From assembly GCF_900114435.1 (NCBI RefSeq), contig NZ_FOZK01000005.1:62001-126000 (forward strand): DNA of 64,000 bases. Reading direction: 5' to 3'. The position numbers and the translations under genes were made by a program. The notes below the pieces were generated by a model. It saw only the letters and a list, made by a program, of their open reading frames with translations. It ran no database searches and was not told where the DNA came from. Source of the stretch: Halomicrobium zhouii (GTDB lineage: Archaea > Halobacteriota > Halobacteria > Halobacteriales > Haloarculaceae). Positions 50,495-58,400 of this stretch are shown here, piece after piece. Within the stretch, counting starts at the first letter, position 1. Every line of letters begins with the position of its first letter.

Positions 50495-51808
50495 ATGAGC
50501 GAACTTCTCGTCTCGGGCGGGCAGGTCCTGCTGCCGGACCACACGGTCACCGAAGCTGACGTCCTCGTCGACCAGGACACCGGGAACATCGTCGACGTCG
50601 ACGACCCCGGCGCACTGGAGGGCGACACCCAGGCGCTCGACGCCAGCGACGGCCTCGTCATCCCGGGGCTCGTCAACGCCCACACGCACGTCTCGATGAC
50701 GCTCCTGCGGGGCTACGCCGACGACAAGCCCCTCGACGCGTGGCTCCAGGAGGACATCTGGCCCGTCGAGGCAGAACTCACCGCCGAGGACGTCCGCGTC
50801 GGCGCGGAACTCGGGCTGATCGAGATGATCAAGTCCGGCACCACCGCGCTGGCGGACATGTACTTCTTCATGGAGCAGGTCGCCGAGGCCGTCGACGACG
50901 CCGGGATGCGCGGCCTGCTCGGGCAGGGATGTATCTCCGTCGGCAAGGACGAAGAGGACGCCCACGAGGACTTCCAGTCCGGCCTCGCCTTCGCCGAGGA
51001 GTACGACGGCTACGCCGACGGGCGCGTCCGGACGGCGTTCATGCCCCACTCGCTGACGACCGCCGGCGAGGCGTACTACCGCGAGTACGTCCCCGAGGCC
51101 CGCGACGCTGGCCTGCCCATCCACTTCCACGCCAACGAGACCGAGGGCGAGGTCGACCCCATCGTCGAGGAACACGGCGAGCGCCCCCTCGAATACGCCG
51201 ACGACCTGGGACTGCTCGAACCCGAGGACTTCCTGGCCCACGGCGTCCACGTCGACGAGACGGAGATCGACCTGCTCGCCGAGCGTGGGACCGGGGTCGT
51301 CCACAACCCGGCCTCGAACATGAAACTCGCCAGCGGGATGGCGCCGGTCCAGGCGATGGTCGACGCGGGCGTCCCGGTCGCGCTCGGCACCGACGGCGCG
51401 GCGTCGAACAACGACCTCGACCTGTTCGACGAGATGCGCGACGCGGCGATGCTCGGCAAGCTGGCGGCCGACGACGCCAGCGCGATGGCCGCCGGGACGG
51501 TCCTCGAAATCGCGACCCGCGGCGGCGCCGAGGTGCTCGGCTTCGACTCGGGACGCGTCGCGGCGGGCGCCAACGCCGACCTGGCGGTCGTGGATCTGGA
51601 CGCCACCCACCTCACGCCCCATCACGACCTGGTGAGTCACCTCGTCTACGCCGCGAAGGGGAGCGACGTGCGTCACACGGTCTGCGACGGCGAGGTTCTC
51701 ATGCGCGACCGGGAGGTGCAAGTCTTCGACGAGGAGTCCGTCCGGGAGCGGGCCGAGACCGCGGCCGGGGACCTGGTGGCCCGCGCCGAGCGCGACAGCG
51801 GGCAGTAA
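50495..51808 (+). CDS. mtaD: S-adenosylhomocysteine/5'-methylthioadenosine deaminase
   Basis: The 437-residue amidohydrolase has NAHTHVSMTLLRGYADD (HxH, about residues 64-80), the third metal His in LPIHFHANETEGE (about 205-217), and the catalytic VALGTDGAASNNDLDLFDEM (about 298-317). The family converts MTA, SAH or 5'-deoxyadenosine to inosine products. Gene context: adenosylhomocysteinase is 3.7 kb away, so both SAH routes may exist in this organism. Substrate preference among SAH, MTA and 5'-deoxyadenosine cannot be told from sequence. The N-terminal barrel GGQVLLPDHTVTEADVLV is complete. Confidence 0.9.
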   Translation: MSELLVSGGQVLLPDHTVTEADVLVDQDTGNIVDVDDPGALEGDTQALDASDGLVIPGLVNAHTHVSMTLLRGYADDKPLDAWLQEDIWPVEAELTAEDVRVGAELGLIEMIKSGTTALADMYFFMEQVAEAVDDAGMRGLLGQGCISVGKDEEDAHEDFQSGLAFAEEYDGYADGRVRTAFMPHSLTTAGEAYYREYVPEARDAGLPIHFHANETEGEVDPIVEEHGERPLEYADDLGLLEPEDFLAHGVHVDETEIDLLAERGTGVVHNPASNMKLASGMAPVQAMVDAGVPVALGTDGAASNNDLDLFDEMRDAAMLGKLAADDASAMAAGTVLEIATRGGAEVLGFDSGRVAAGANADLAVVDLDATHLTPHHDLVSHLVYAAKGSDVRHTVCDGEVLMRDREVQVFDEESVRERAETAAGDLVARAERDSGQ

Positions 51809-51859
51809 GCGGTCCGCGGCGATCCGCCGTGATCCAGGGCCGGGAGGGGCGGCGAGCGG

Positions 51860-52195
51860 TCACGAAAACGCACCGGGGAGCCGTTCCCGGTTGTCGACCA
51901 GCAGTTCGAGCATCACCGCGACCTCGCCGTAACAGGGACCGCGGCGGACCACCTCCTCGTCGCTGTCCCAGTCGACGTAGTCGTATTCCGCGAGTTTCGG
52001 CAGGTGTTTGTGGACCATCGTGGTCACGTACCGTCTGTAGTCGGTGTGGTCTGGCGCCAGCTCGGCGAGCGACGGCGCGTCGCCGACCTCCGGACAGGCG
52101 TCGCTGAGCAGGAGCAGCACGCGACGTCGGTGGAGAGAACTGAGAGCATCGAAGGTCCGATCCAGTGCCTGCGTCGACCGGGAGTTGTCGTTCAT
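51860..52195 (-). CDS. Winged-helix transcription regulator (DUF7344-type)
   Basis: The 111-residue protein has the layout of haloarchaeal winged-helix proteins: TFDALSSLHRRRVLLLLSDA (helix 1), SLAELAPDHTD, then VTTMVHKHLPKLAEYDYVDWDSDEEVV, a recognition helix plus wing. DNA binding is inferred from the fold. Its stop at 51860 lies 51 bp from the stop of the deaminase gene. Confidence 0.82.
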   Translation of the reverse strand: MNDNSRSTQALDRTFDALSSLHRRRVLLLLSDACPEVGDAPSLAELAPDHTDYRRYVTTMVHKHLPKLAEYDYVDWDSDEEVVRRGPCYGEVAVMLELLVDNRERLPGAFS

Positions 52196-52270
52196 CTCAC
52201 GAGATAGTACCCGGCGTCGGTGGGAGAATGTTGGGTTGATCCAGAAACAGTACTAAAGGCCTTTGGCCGG

Positions 52271-52947
52271 TCAGCTACCGGGGCGCCGCTCGCCGCTCCC
52301 GGACATCTCCTCGGCGACCAGTTTCCGAACGCCGGCCCGAATGTGTTTCGAGAGCGCCTGGGACGAGATGTCCAGGTCGGCGGCGAGTTCGTCGAGGGTC
52401 GCCTCGCTCGGCGTCTCGAAGTAGCCCGCCTCCAGGGCCAGCCGCAGGCACTCGCGCTGGCGATCGGTGAGGTCACCGGTCCCACGTCCGGGGGTCTGCT
52501 CGGAGTAGATTCGGTCGACGACGGGGTTCGAGCCGAGCTCTCGCAACTCTCCGACGATGGTCCTGAGCGTCTCGCGGTCGGGCACGCGTAGCCGGAGCCA
52601 GAACCCGTCGACCGAGCCCTCGTTGTCGAGGATGGAGACGTCGTGACGGCGAAAATGGGGCGAGAGCATGTGGTTCTCCGAGAGCGAGTTCGTGGTCAGC
52701 CGGTAGAGTCGCCGTCGTCGACGGTCGCGAGTTCGCGGATTTCACAGACGTGCTGGTACTCCCGCAGCCGGCGTTCGAACTCTTCGAGGTCGCTTCCCTC
52801 GACCCACCAGAAGAAAGCGTAGTGCTCGCTCGGACCGTCGCTGAAGTGATGGAAGTTCTCGATCGTCGCCGTCGTATCCGGGACCGCACGGAACACCTCG
52901 GAGAACAGCGGTGGATCCCGAATAGTAAGCTCGACGACAACACCCAT
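52271..52947 (-). pseudogene. HTH_10 (bacterio-opsin activator type) regulator split by a frameshift
   Basis: Two adjacent frames form one gene. The first part (52947-52696) begins MGVVVELTIRDPPLFSEVF and ends at a TGA after DDGDSTG. The second frame, read without the shift, runs LYRLTTNSLSENHMLSPHFRRHD through the HTH_10 signature DLTDRQRECLRLALEAGYFETP to ALSKHIRAGVRKLV. The junction is at about 52685-52700, where CTCTACCGGCTG restores phase one base off. The N-terminal half shows the bacterio-opsin-activator-type fold, so the full protein would be about 220 residues. The break may be a true mutation or a sequence error. Confidence 0.75.
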
Positions 52948-53172
52948 TACGCTATCTAGAGACGACCAGAAGGGGAGATTTAGGGGTAACGCTCGTCTCT
53001 TCGTTCAATTCGCCGTCACGTCACCATCCGGAATGGGGAAAATGACAGATCTGTTCCAATCGGTGTCCGACGCGTTCCGGACGCCACGGGGCAGTCGAGA
53101 ACGGCCCCGTCGGCCGCGAGTCAGGACCGGTGGCGGACGAGCCAGGCTGCGTGCGTAACGCCGAGTCCCCGC

Positions 53173-54234
53173 TCAGAACGAGTCGACGACGGGAATCCCT
53201 ACCGTCTCGAAGTCAGTCATCGCGTCGAGGGTCTCGGAGACGTCTTCGAGGCCGATGGTGCCCGAGACGACGGAGGCGGGGTCGAGCTTTCCGGTCGCGA
53301 CCATGCGGAATATCTCGTCGTAGTCGGCCGGTGGCATCCCGAGCGCGCCGTGGAAGTCTACCTCGCTGGTGACCATCTCGTCGGTGGGCAGGGGGATCTG
53401 GCCGTGTTCCTCGCTCGTGGTCAGGCCGATCTGGATATGCGAGCCCATCGGGCCGAGACTGTTCACGGCGTTCTGGCACGTCTCGGCGATGCCCAGGGCG
53501 TCCATCGAGACGTCGGCGCCGCGGCCGATGAGGTTCTGGACGGCGCCGGGGACGTCCTCGACCCCGGCGGCGTTGAGCGTCTCGTCGGCGCCCAGGTCCT
53601 CTGCGAGGGCCAGTTTCTCGTCGTCGAGGTCGACGCCGACGACGTTGAGGCCCAGCGCGTCGCCGATGTGGACCGCGGAGAGGCCGACGCCGCCGCAGCC
53701 GTGGACGGCGAGCCAGTCACCGGCGCCGGCGTCGGCCCGGTGGGCGAGGCCGTGGAACGCGGTCATGAACCGGCAGCCGAGGCCGGCCATGTCGACCGAC
53801 GACACGCCGTCGGGCAGGTGGACGAGGTTGTGGTCGGCGTGGGGGACCGGCACCTGTTCGGCGAAGGCCCCCGGCGCCGACGGCTGGAGGCCCAGCGCCT
53901 GGCGGTTCTCGCAGATGTTGGCGTGGCCCTTCCGGCACAGCGGACAGGTCCCGTCGCCGAGGCTGAACGGGATGGCGACGTGGTCGCCCTCGCGGACGTG
54001 GTCGACTTCGGACCCGACCGCGACGACGTGTCCGGCGGGTTCGTGGCCGAGGATGTGACCCGGGACGGGGTCGAGGCCGCGCCACTCCCAGTCGCCCTGC
54101 CAGGCGTGCCAGTCGCTGCGGCAGACGCCACAGGCCTCGACGGCGACGACCGCGCCGTCGGGTTCGGGTTCGGGGTCCTCGACTTCGCGGACGTCCAGGG
54201 GTTCGCCGTAGTCGGTAAACACTGCTGCGCGCAT
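53173..54234 (-). CDS. Zinc-dependent alcohol dehydrogenase (MDR family)
   Basis: The 353-residue protein starts MRAAVFTDYGEPLDVREV and has the catalytic-zinc ligands ACGVCRSDWHAWQGDW (Cys, about residue 35) and GHEPAGHVVAVGSEVDHVREGDHV (His-Glu, about 62-85). The NAD(P) motif GCGGVGLSAVHIGDALG is at about 177-193. The structural-zinc loop reads GDGTCPLCRKGHANICE, with an Asp in place of the first of the four Cys. Likely an NAD-dependent alcohol/polyol oxidoreductase; substrate unknown. The open frame extends to 54339, but the added part is non-coding. Confidence 0.9.
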   Translation of the reverse strand: MRAAVFTDYGEPLDVREVEDPEPEPDGAVVAVEACGVCRSDWHAWQGDWEWRGLDPVPGHILGHEPAGHVVAVGSEVDHVREGDHVAIPFSLGDGTCPLCRKGHANICENRQALGLQPSAPGAFAEQVPVPHADHNLVHLPDGVSSVDMAGLGCRFMTAFHGLAHRADAGAGDWLAVHGCGGVGLSAVHIGDALGLNVVGVDLDDEKLALAEDLGADETLNAAGVEDVPGAVQNLIGRGADVSMDALGIAETCQNAVNSLGPMGSHIQIGLTTSEEHGQIPLPTDEMVTSEVDFHGALGMPPADYDEIFRMVATGKLDPASVVSGTIGLEDVSETLDAMTDFETVGIPVVDSF

Positions 54235-54307
54235 GCCCGTGTCGAGGGCCCTGGGGACCAAATACGCTTCCCTGGCGTTCGGCCGAACTGTGAGAGGCCG
54301 GGCTCGG

Positions 54308-54446
54308 GAGACGAACGGAGCGAGTCTATCGGCGTCCACGCGAACGAAGTGAGCGTGGGCTCGATAGACGAACGGAGCGAGTCTATCGGCGTCCTGTCGA
54401 GCGAAGCGAGACAGGGCTCATCGGATGAGCAGCGCGAATCCGATGG
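54308..54446. repeat. Hairpin array with near-constant loop (H2)
   Basis: In the 444-base gap 54235-54678 five short hairpins follow one another. Arms and loops: AGAC[GAACGGAGCGA]GTCT; CCACGC[GAACGAAGTGA]GCGTGG; ATAGAC[GAACGGAGCGA]GTCTAT; CCTGTC[GAGCGAAGCGA]GACAGG; CATCGGA[TGAGCAGCGCGAA]TCCGATG. Loops are near-identical while arms differ and always pair. No ORF is supported. Confidence 0.75.
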
Positions 54447-54678
54447 CGTTCGGCCACGTGCGCCCCTCGCGTTCGGCCCGTTCGCTTCGGGCGGATCGTG
54501 GGTGAGAACCGCCACAGCCCCGCCAACCAGAACGCTTCGCGATGGCGAAATAAACACTGAGGGGAGCTTTTGAACCGTATAACTATGTCTGGGGCGGTAT
54601 CTCTGTGGCGGTGAACGACCTGAACCACCTGAACGAGATTACCGGTTTATCCCCATCCAGTCTCCAGTAGCGAGTACG

Positions 54679-55407
54679 ATGCACACGAAACTGTTTGCAC
54701 TGGTCGCGGCGGTCGGCATGCTCGGGCTCGCAGTTGGCCCTGGCGTCGCCGCGGCCGCGGCGAGCGACTCGGGCAACGCAGCGGCGAACGAACCCCTGAA
54801 CGTCAGCGTCACGCAGGAAATGGGTGTGAGTATCTCCGTCACCCAGAACGGGACGGATGTCGAGAACGCAACCGTCGACGTCGCCGTCGTCGGGAACGGC
54901 TCCTACGACGAGGCAGGCACGCACACGACCAACGAGAATGGCGCGATCCTGCTGTCGCCGCCGGAGGAGGACGTCACTATCGACGTGACCGCGAGCGCGA
55001 ACAACCAGACGGCGACCACGACGGCCAGCCTGACGGGGACGAACGGGACCGACGCCGCGTTCGGTCACCAGGTCTCCTGGTTCGTCCAGAAGCTACTGGG
55101 TAATGGCGAGACTGATATCGGTCAGCAGGTCTCCGAGTTCGTCCGGGCGAACAACCCCGGCAACGCGCCGGACCACGCTGGCCCGCCGGCCCACGCCGGC
55201 CCCGGTGACGGGAACGAGTCCGTGGACGAGAACGAGAGCGCCAACGAGACTAACGGCGGCAACGGCCCGCCCGCCCACGCCGGCGGCCCCGACGAGGGCG
55301 ACGGTGACGCCGAGGGCAGCGCCAGCGGCAACGGCAATGGCGGCGGTCCGCCGGCCCACGCCGGCCCCGGTGACGACGCTGACGAGGAAGACGACGCAGA
55401 CGAATAG
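54679..55407 (+). CDS. Secreted, Asn-glycosylation-rich protein with GPPAHAGP repeats
   Basis: The 242-residue protein has a Sec signal peptide (residues 1-28, MHTKLFALVAAVGMLGLAVGPGVAAAA). A beta-rich domain (about 40-120) with at least six N-X-S/T sequons (NVS, NGT, NAT, NGS, NQT, NGT) follows, then SWFVQKLLGN...VSEFVRANNPGNAPDHAGPPAHAGP. The tail (about 175-242) is made of GPPAHAGP/GGP units separated by acidic Gly/Asn stretches with further sequons. It ends DDADEEDDADE without a membrane anchor. An S-layer-associated or secreted role is inferred. A similar FGxQVSxFV-type segment occurs in other haloarchaeal exported proteins. Confidence 0.75.
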   Translation: MHTKLFALVAAVGMLGLAVGPGVAAAAASDSGNAAANEPLNVSVTQEMGVSISVTQNGTDVENATVDVAVVGNGSYDEAGTHTTNENGAILLSPPEEDVTIDVTASANNQTATTTASLTGTNGTDAAFGHQVSWFVQKLLGNGETDIGQQVSEFVRANNPGNAPDHAGPPAHAGPGDGNESVDENESANETNGGNGPPAHAGGPDEGDGDAEGSASGNGNGGGPPAHAGPGDDADEEDDADE

Positions 55408-55553
55408 GGCGACGAGACTGCAACCGAGACCGACGCTGAGTAGACTGGCCTCTGGACCCCGGTCCAGTTCTCGCAGTCCGGTTCTTTTCACGCGATGACA
55501 GGCGACGCTCCCGTAGCGGTAGCGTTTTCAGCGGTCTTCCCGTCTTTTCCCAC

Positions 55554-56831
55554 ATGACTGCACCCATTACGGAGCAACTGGACGACCCCGAATCGGCCCG
55601 CGAGTCGGGCCAGCGGAAGATGGACTGGGCGCGCCAGCACATGCCGATCATGGCCGCGCTCCGCGAGGAGTTCGAGGAGGACCAGCCCTTCGCCGGCGAG
55701 CGTATCGCGATGGCGATGCACGTCGAGGCCAAGACCGCCGTGCTCGCAGAGGTCCTGGCCGCCGGCGGCGCCGAGGTGGCGATGACCGGCTGTAACCCGC
55801 TCTCGACCCACGACGACGTGAGCGCGGCGCTGGATTCAGTGGAAGGCGTCACCTGCTACGCCAAGCGCGGCGTCGAGGACGAGGCGTACTACGGCGCCAT
55901 CGAGGCGACCATCGCCCACGACCCGACCATCACCGTCGACGACGGGATGGACCTCGTCGCGGCCATCCACGAGGACTACCCCGAACTCATCGACACCATC
56001 GTCGGCGGCGCCGAGGAGACCACCACTGGTGTCCACCGCCTGCGCGCGATGGACGAGGATGGCGAACTGAAGTACCCCGTCTTCGCCGTCAACGACACGC
56101 CGATGAAGCGCCTGTTCGACAACGTCCACGGCACGGGCGAGTCCTCGCTGGCCTCAATCGCCATGACGACCAACCTCTCGTGGGCCGGCAAGACCGTCGT
56201 CGTCGCCGGCTACGGCTACTGCGGCAAGGGCGTCGCCAAGAAGGCCAGCGGCCAGAACGCCGACGTCGTCGTGACGGAGGTCGAACCCCGCCGCGCGCTG
56301 GAGGCCCACATGGAGGGCTACGACGTCATGCCGATGGAAGACGCGGCCGAAATCGGCGACGTCTTCCTCACGACGACGGGCAACCGCGACGTCGTCGTCC
56401 GGGAGCATTTCGAGCAGATGCAGGACGGCGTCCTGCTGGCTAACGCCGGCCACTTCGACGTGGAGGTGGACCTCGACGCGCTGTCGGACCTCGCCGTCGA
56501 TACCTACGAGGCCCGCGACGGCGTCCAGGCCTACGAGATGGAGGACGGCCGCCGATTGAACGTCCTTGCTGAAGGTCGACTGGTCAACCTGGCGACACCC
56601 ATCGCGCTCGGTCACCCAGTCGAAGTGATGGACCAGTCCTTCGGTGTGCAGGCTGTGTGTGTGCGTGAGCTGGTGGAGAACGGCGACGAGTACGGTGCGG
56701 GTGTTCACGACGTACCGGACCGACTGGACAAGGAAGTCGCCGAGATCAAGCTGGCTGCGGAGGGTGTGGAGTTCGACGAGCTGACGGACGCGCAGGCCGA
56801 GTATATGGATTCGTGGCAGCATGGGACGTAG
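55554..56831 (+). CDS. ahcY: Adenosylhomocysteinase
   Basis: The 425-residue enzyme hydrolyses S-adenosylhomocysteine to adenosine and homocysteine, removing the inhibitor made by methyltransferases. Markers: MAMHVEAKTAVLAEVLAAGGAEVAMTGCNPLST (about residues 58-90), TVDDGMDLVAAIHEDYPEL, EETTTGVHRLRAM and the NAD site TVVVAGYGYCGKGVAKKA (about 211-228). The substrate/NAD segment reads DNVHGTGESSLASIAMTTN. C-terminus WQHGT is short, as in archaeal forms lacking the eukaryotic K-Y tail. The ATG at 55554 fits a plain start; no signal peptide. Confidence 0.97.
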   Translation: MTAPITEQLDDPESARESGQRKMDWARQHMPIMAALREEFEEDQPFAGERIAMAMHVEAKTAVLAEVLAAGGAEVAMTGCNPLSTHDDVSAALDSVEGVTCYAKRGVEDEAYYGAIEATIAHDPTITVDDGMDLVAAIHEDYPELIDTIVGGAEETTTGVHRLRAMDEDGELKYPVFAVNDTPMKRLFDNVHGTGESSLASIAMTTNLSWAGKTVVVAGYGYCGKGVAKKASGQNADVVVTEVEPRRALEAHMEGYDVMPMEDAAEIGDVFLTTTGNRDVVVREHFEQMQDGVLLANAGHFDVEVDLDALSDLAVDTYEARDGVQAYEMEDGRRLNVLAEGRLVNLATPIALGHPVEVMDQSFGVQAVCVRELVENGDEYGAGVHDVPDRLDKEVAEIKLAAEGVEFDELTDAQAEYMDSWQHGT

Positions 56832-56965
56832 GCTGGTTCCGACCGCAGGGAGGAACCAGCTTACATCCGAACGGGGAGCGTAGCGACCCGTGAAGAGGGC
56901 GGCGCCGACCGGAGGGAGGGGCCGCCTTGATTGCGAACGGCGACCGAAGGGAGCCGTGAGCAGCA
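56832..56965. repeat. Hairpin array with near-constant loop (H3)
   Basis: Hairpins: GGCTGGTTCC[GACCGCAGGGA]GGAACCAGC (56831-56860), CGGGG[AGCGTAGCG]ACCCG, GGGCGGCGCC[GACCGGAGGGA]GGGGCCGCCTT and CGGC[GACCGAAGGGA]GCCG. Same loop class as the 26.8-kb array. It starts right after the ahcY stop and so could act as a terminator-like structure. Confidence 0.65.
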
Positions 56966-57048
56966 GTGGCCCGTCCGCTCGTTTTTCGAGACGCGTGGAG
57001 ATGCCGACCCTATGCCTCGTTATCTCGACTGATAAGCGCCAGCCAATC

Positions 57049-57057
57049 GTTATAACC
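57049..57057 (+). promoter_or_regulatory. TATA box of the orphan solute-binding protein gene
   Basis: GTTATAACC lies about 27 nt before ATG 57080, implying a leaderless transcript and an ATG without a signal peptide upstream. Confidence 0.65.
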
Positions 57058-57079
57058 CAGAACGGTGATCCTTCGGGAA

Positions 57080-58267
57080 ATGAGTTCGCACACCCGCGGG
57101 TCGCCGGGCGGCGCCGACGTGGAGATGGCCCACTTCTGGCAGGAGGGCGGCGGCAAGCGGATGATCGAGGAGCTGTTCACCGACTTCCGGGCGCAGAATC
57201 CCGGCGTGGAGGTGACCGACCAGGCCAACACCATCGACGACCACGGCATGCTGGTCAAGAGCCAGATCCTGCGGGAGGAACCGCCGCCGGTGTTCGTCGA
57301 GTGGCCGGGCCAGAACCTGGCGCCGTACCAGCAGGCTGGCGCGATCCGGGACATCTCGGACCTGTGGGAAGAGAACGGCTGGGAAGACGTGTTCATCGAG
57401 GGCCCGCGTGAGCGCTCGAAACTCGACGGGGCGTACTACGGCATCCCCATCGACATCCACCGGATGAACAACCTGTTCTATCACGTCGACCTGGCCGAGG
57501 AATACGGCGTCGACCCGGCCCGCGTCGACAGCCCCAGCGAGTTCCTGGAGGTGCTGTCGGCCTGCGAGGACGGCGATCTGATCGGGATGGAACAGCCGAT
57601 GAAGAACCCATCCGACGTCCTGCAGCTCTTTGCGAACATCGTCATCGGCGAGTTCGGGGCCGAGACGTACGCGGGGATCACGCAGGGCCAGACCCGCCGG
57701 TACGAGAGCGAACTCCGCCAGGCCGTCGAACTGCTCGACGCGTACGCCGACCTGGCCCGCGACGACGCGACGTTCGTCGACATGGTCCAGGCCAACGAGC
57801 GGTTCATGGGCCGCGAGTCGGTGTTCTTCCACCAGGGTGACTGGATGGCCGGCTCCTACGAGGACCAGGCCGACTTCGACTACGGCGTCGACTGGGACCA
57901 CGCCGTCTTCCCGGGCACCGAGGGCGTGTTCATGCTCTCGACCGACGCGCTGGTCGCCGCCGAGCACGCCGACTTCGGCGAGGACACCCGCGCCTTCCTG
58001 GAGTTCATGGCCTCGCCGCCGGCCCAGGGGACGCTGAACCGGATCAAGGGATCGATCCCGCCCCGCGAGGACGTCGACATCAGCGACTACCCCCAGATCC
58101 TCCGCGAGCAGTTCCAGGACTTCAAAGCGGCGAGCCACTTTCCCGCGGGCCACGCCCTCCAGATCACGCCGGATGCGTTCGTCGAGGCGAAGATCGCCGC
58201 CTCGGAGTTCGTCACGACGCGCGACGTCGAGCGAACGGCCCAGGGGCTCCTCGAGGCCTACGAGTAA
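57080..58267 (+). CDS. Extracellular-type sugar-binding protein without signal peptide
   Basis: The 395-residue protein matches the sugar ABC transporter substrate-binding family: KRMIEELFTDFRAQNPGVEV (about residues 26-45), PPPVFVEWPGQNLAPYQQAG, GIPIDIHRMNNLFYHVDLAEEYGVDPA and NERFMGRESVFFHQGDWMAGSYED. Known members are exported and lipid-anchored, with permease and ATPase genes next to them. Here there is no Tat/Sec signal or lipobox at the N-terminus (MSSHTRGSPGGADVEM), and no permease or ATPase gene lies nearby. The TATA box fixes the start at ATG 57080, so the protein should stay inside the cell. A sensory or storage role is possible. Confidence 0.8.
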   Translation: MSSHTRGSPGGADVEMAHFWQEGGGKRMIEELFTDFRAQNPGVEVTDQANTIDDHGMLVKSQILREEPPPVFVEWPGQNLAPYQQAGAIRDISDLWEENGWEDVFIEGPRERSKLDGAYYGIPIDIHRMNNLFYHVDLAEEYGVDPARVDSPSEFLEVLSACEDGDLIGMEQPMKNPSDVLQLFANIVIGEFGAETYAGITQGQTRRYESELRQAVELLDAYADLARDDATFVDMVQANERFMGRESVFFHQGDWMAGSYEDQADFDYGVDWDHAVFPGTEGVFMLSTDALVAAEHADFGEDTRAFLEFMASPPAQGTLNRIKGSIPPREDVDISDYPQILREQFQDFKAASHFPAGHALQITPDAFVEAKIAASEFVTTRDVERTAQGLLEAYE

Positions 58268-58349
58268 CGCGGCGTCGGCCAGCGCTGTTCCCGGCGCCGG
58301 AGAACGACAGCTCGAAAACACTTTTGCGGCGTCCTCGAGAGTTCGAGTC

Positions 58350-58400
58350 ATGACCGAGACGAGTCGGAGCGAGGTCGCGGCGGAAGCGGGAGGAACGTGA
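58350..58400 (+). CDS. Upstream mini-ORF overlapping the methyltransferase start
   Basis: ATG 58350 opens a 16-codon ORF, MTETSRSEVAAEAGGT, whose TGA (58398-58400) overlaps the GTG start of the next gene at 58397 (ACGTGAGC). It could couple translation of the methyltransferase. A single lost or gained base could also have made this the true N-terminus of that gene. Confidence 0.35.
   Translation: MTETSRSEVAAEAGGT

Noticed and set aside
54308-54446. CRISPR-like spacing of repeated 11-12 bp units
   Set aside because: The repeats are too short, every unit is a self-complementary hairpin, spacers pair with each other, and there are no cas genes in the window.
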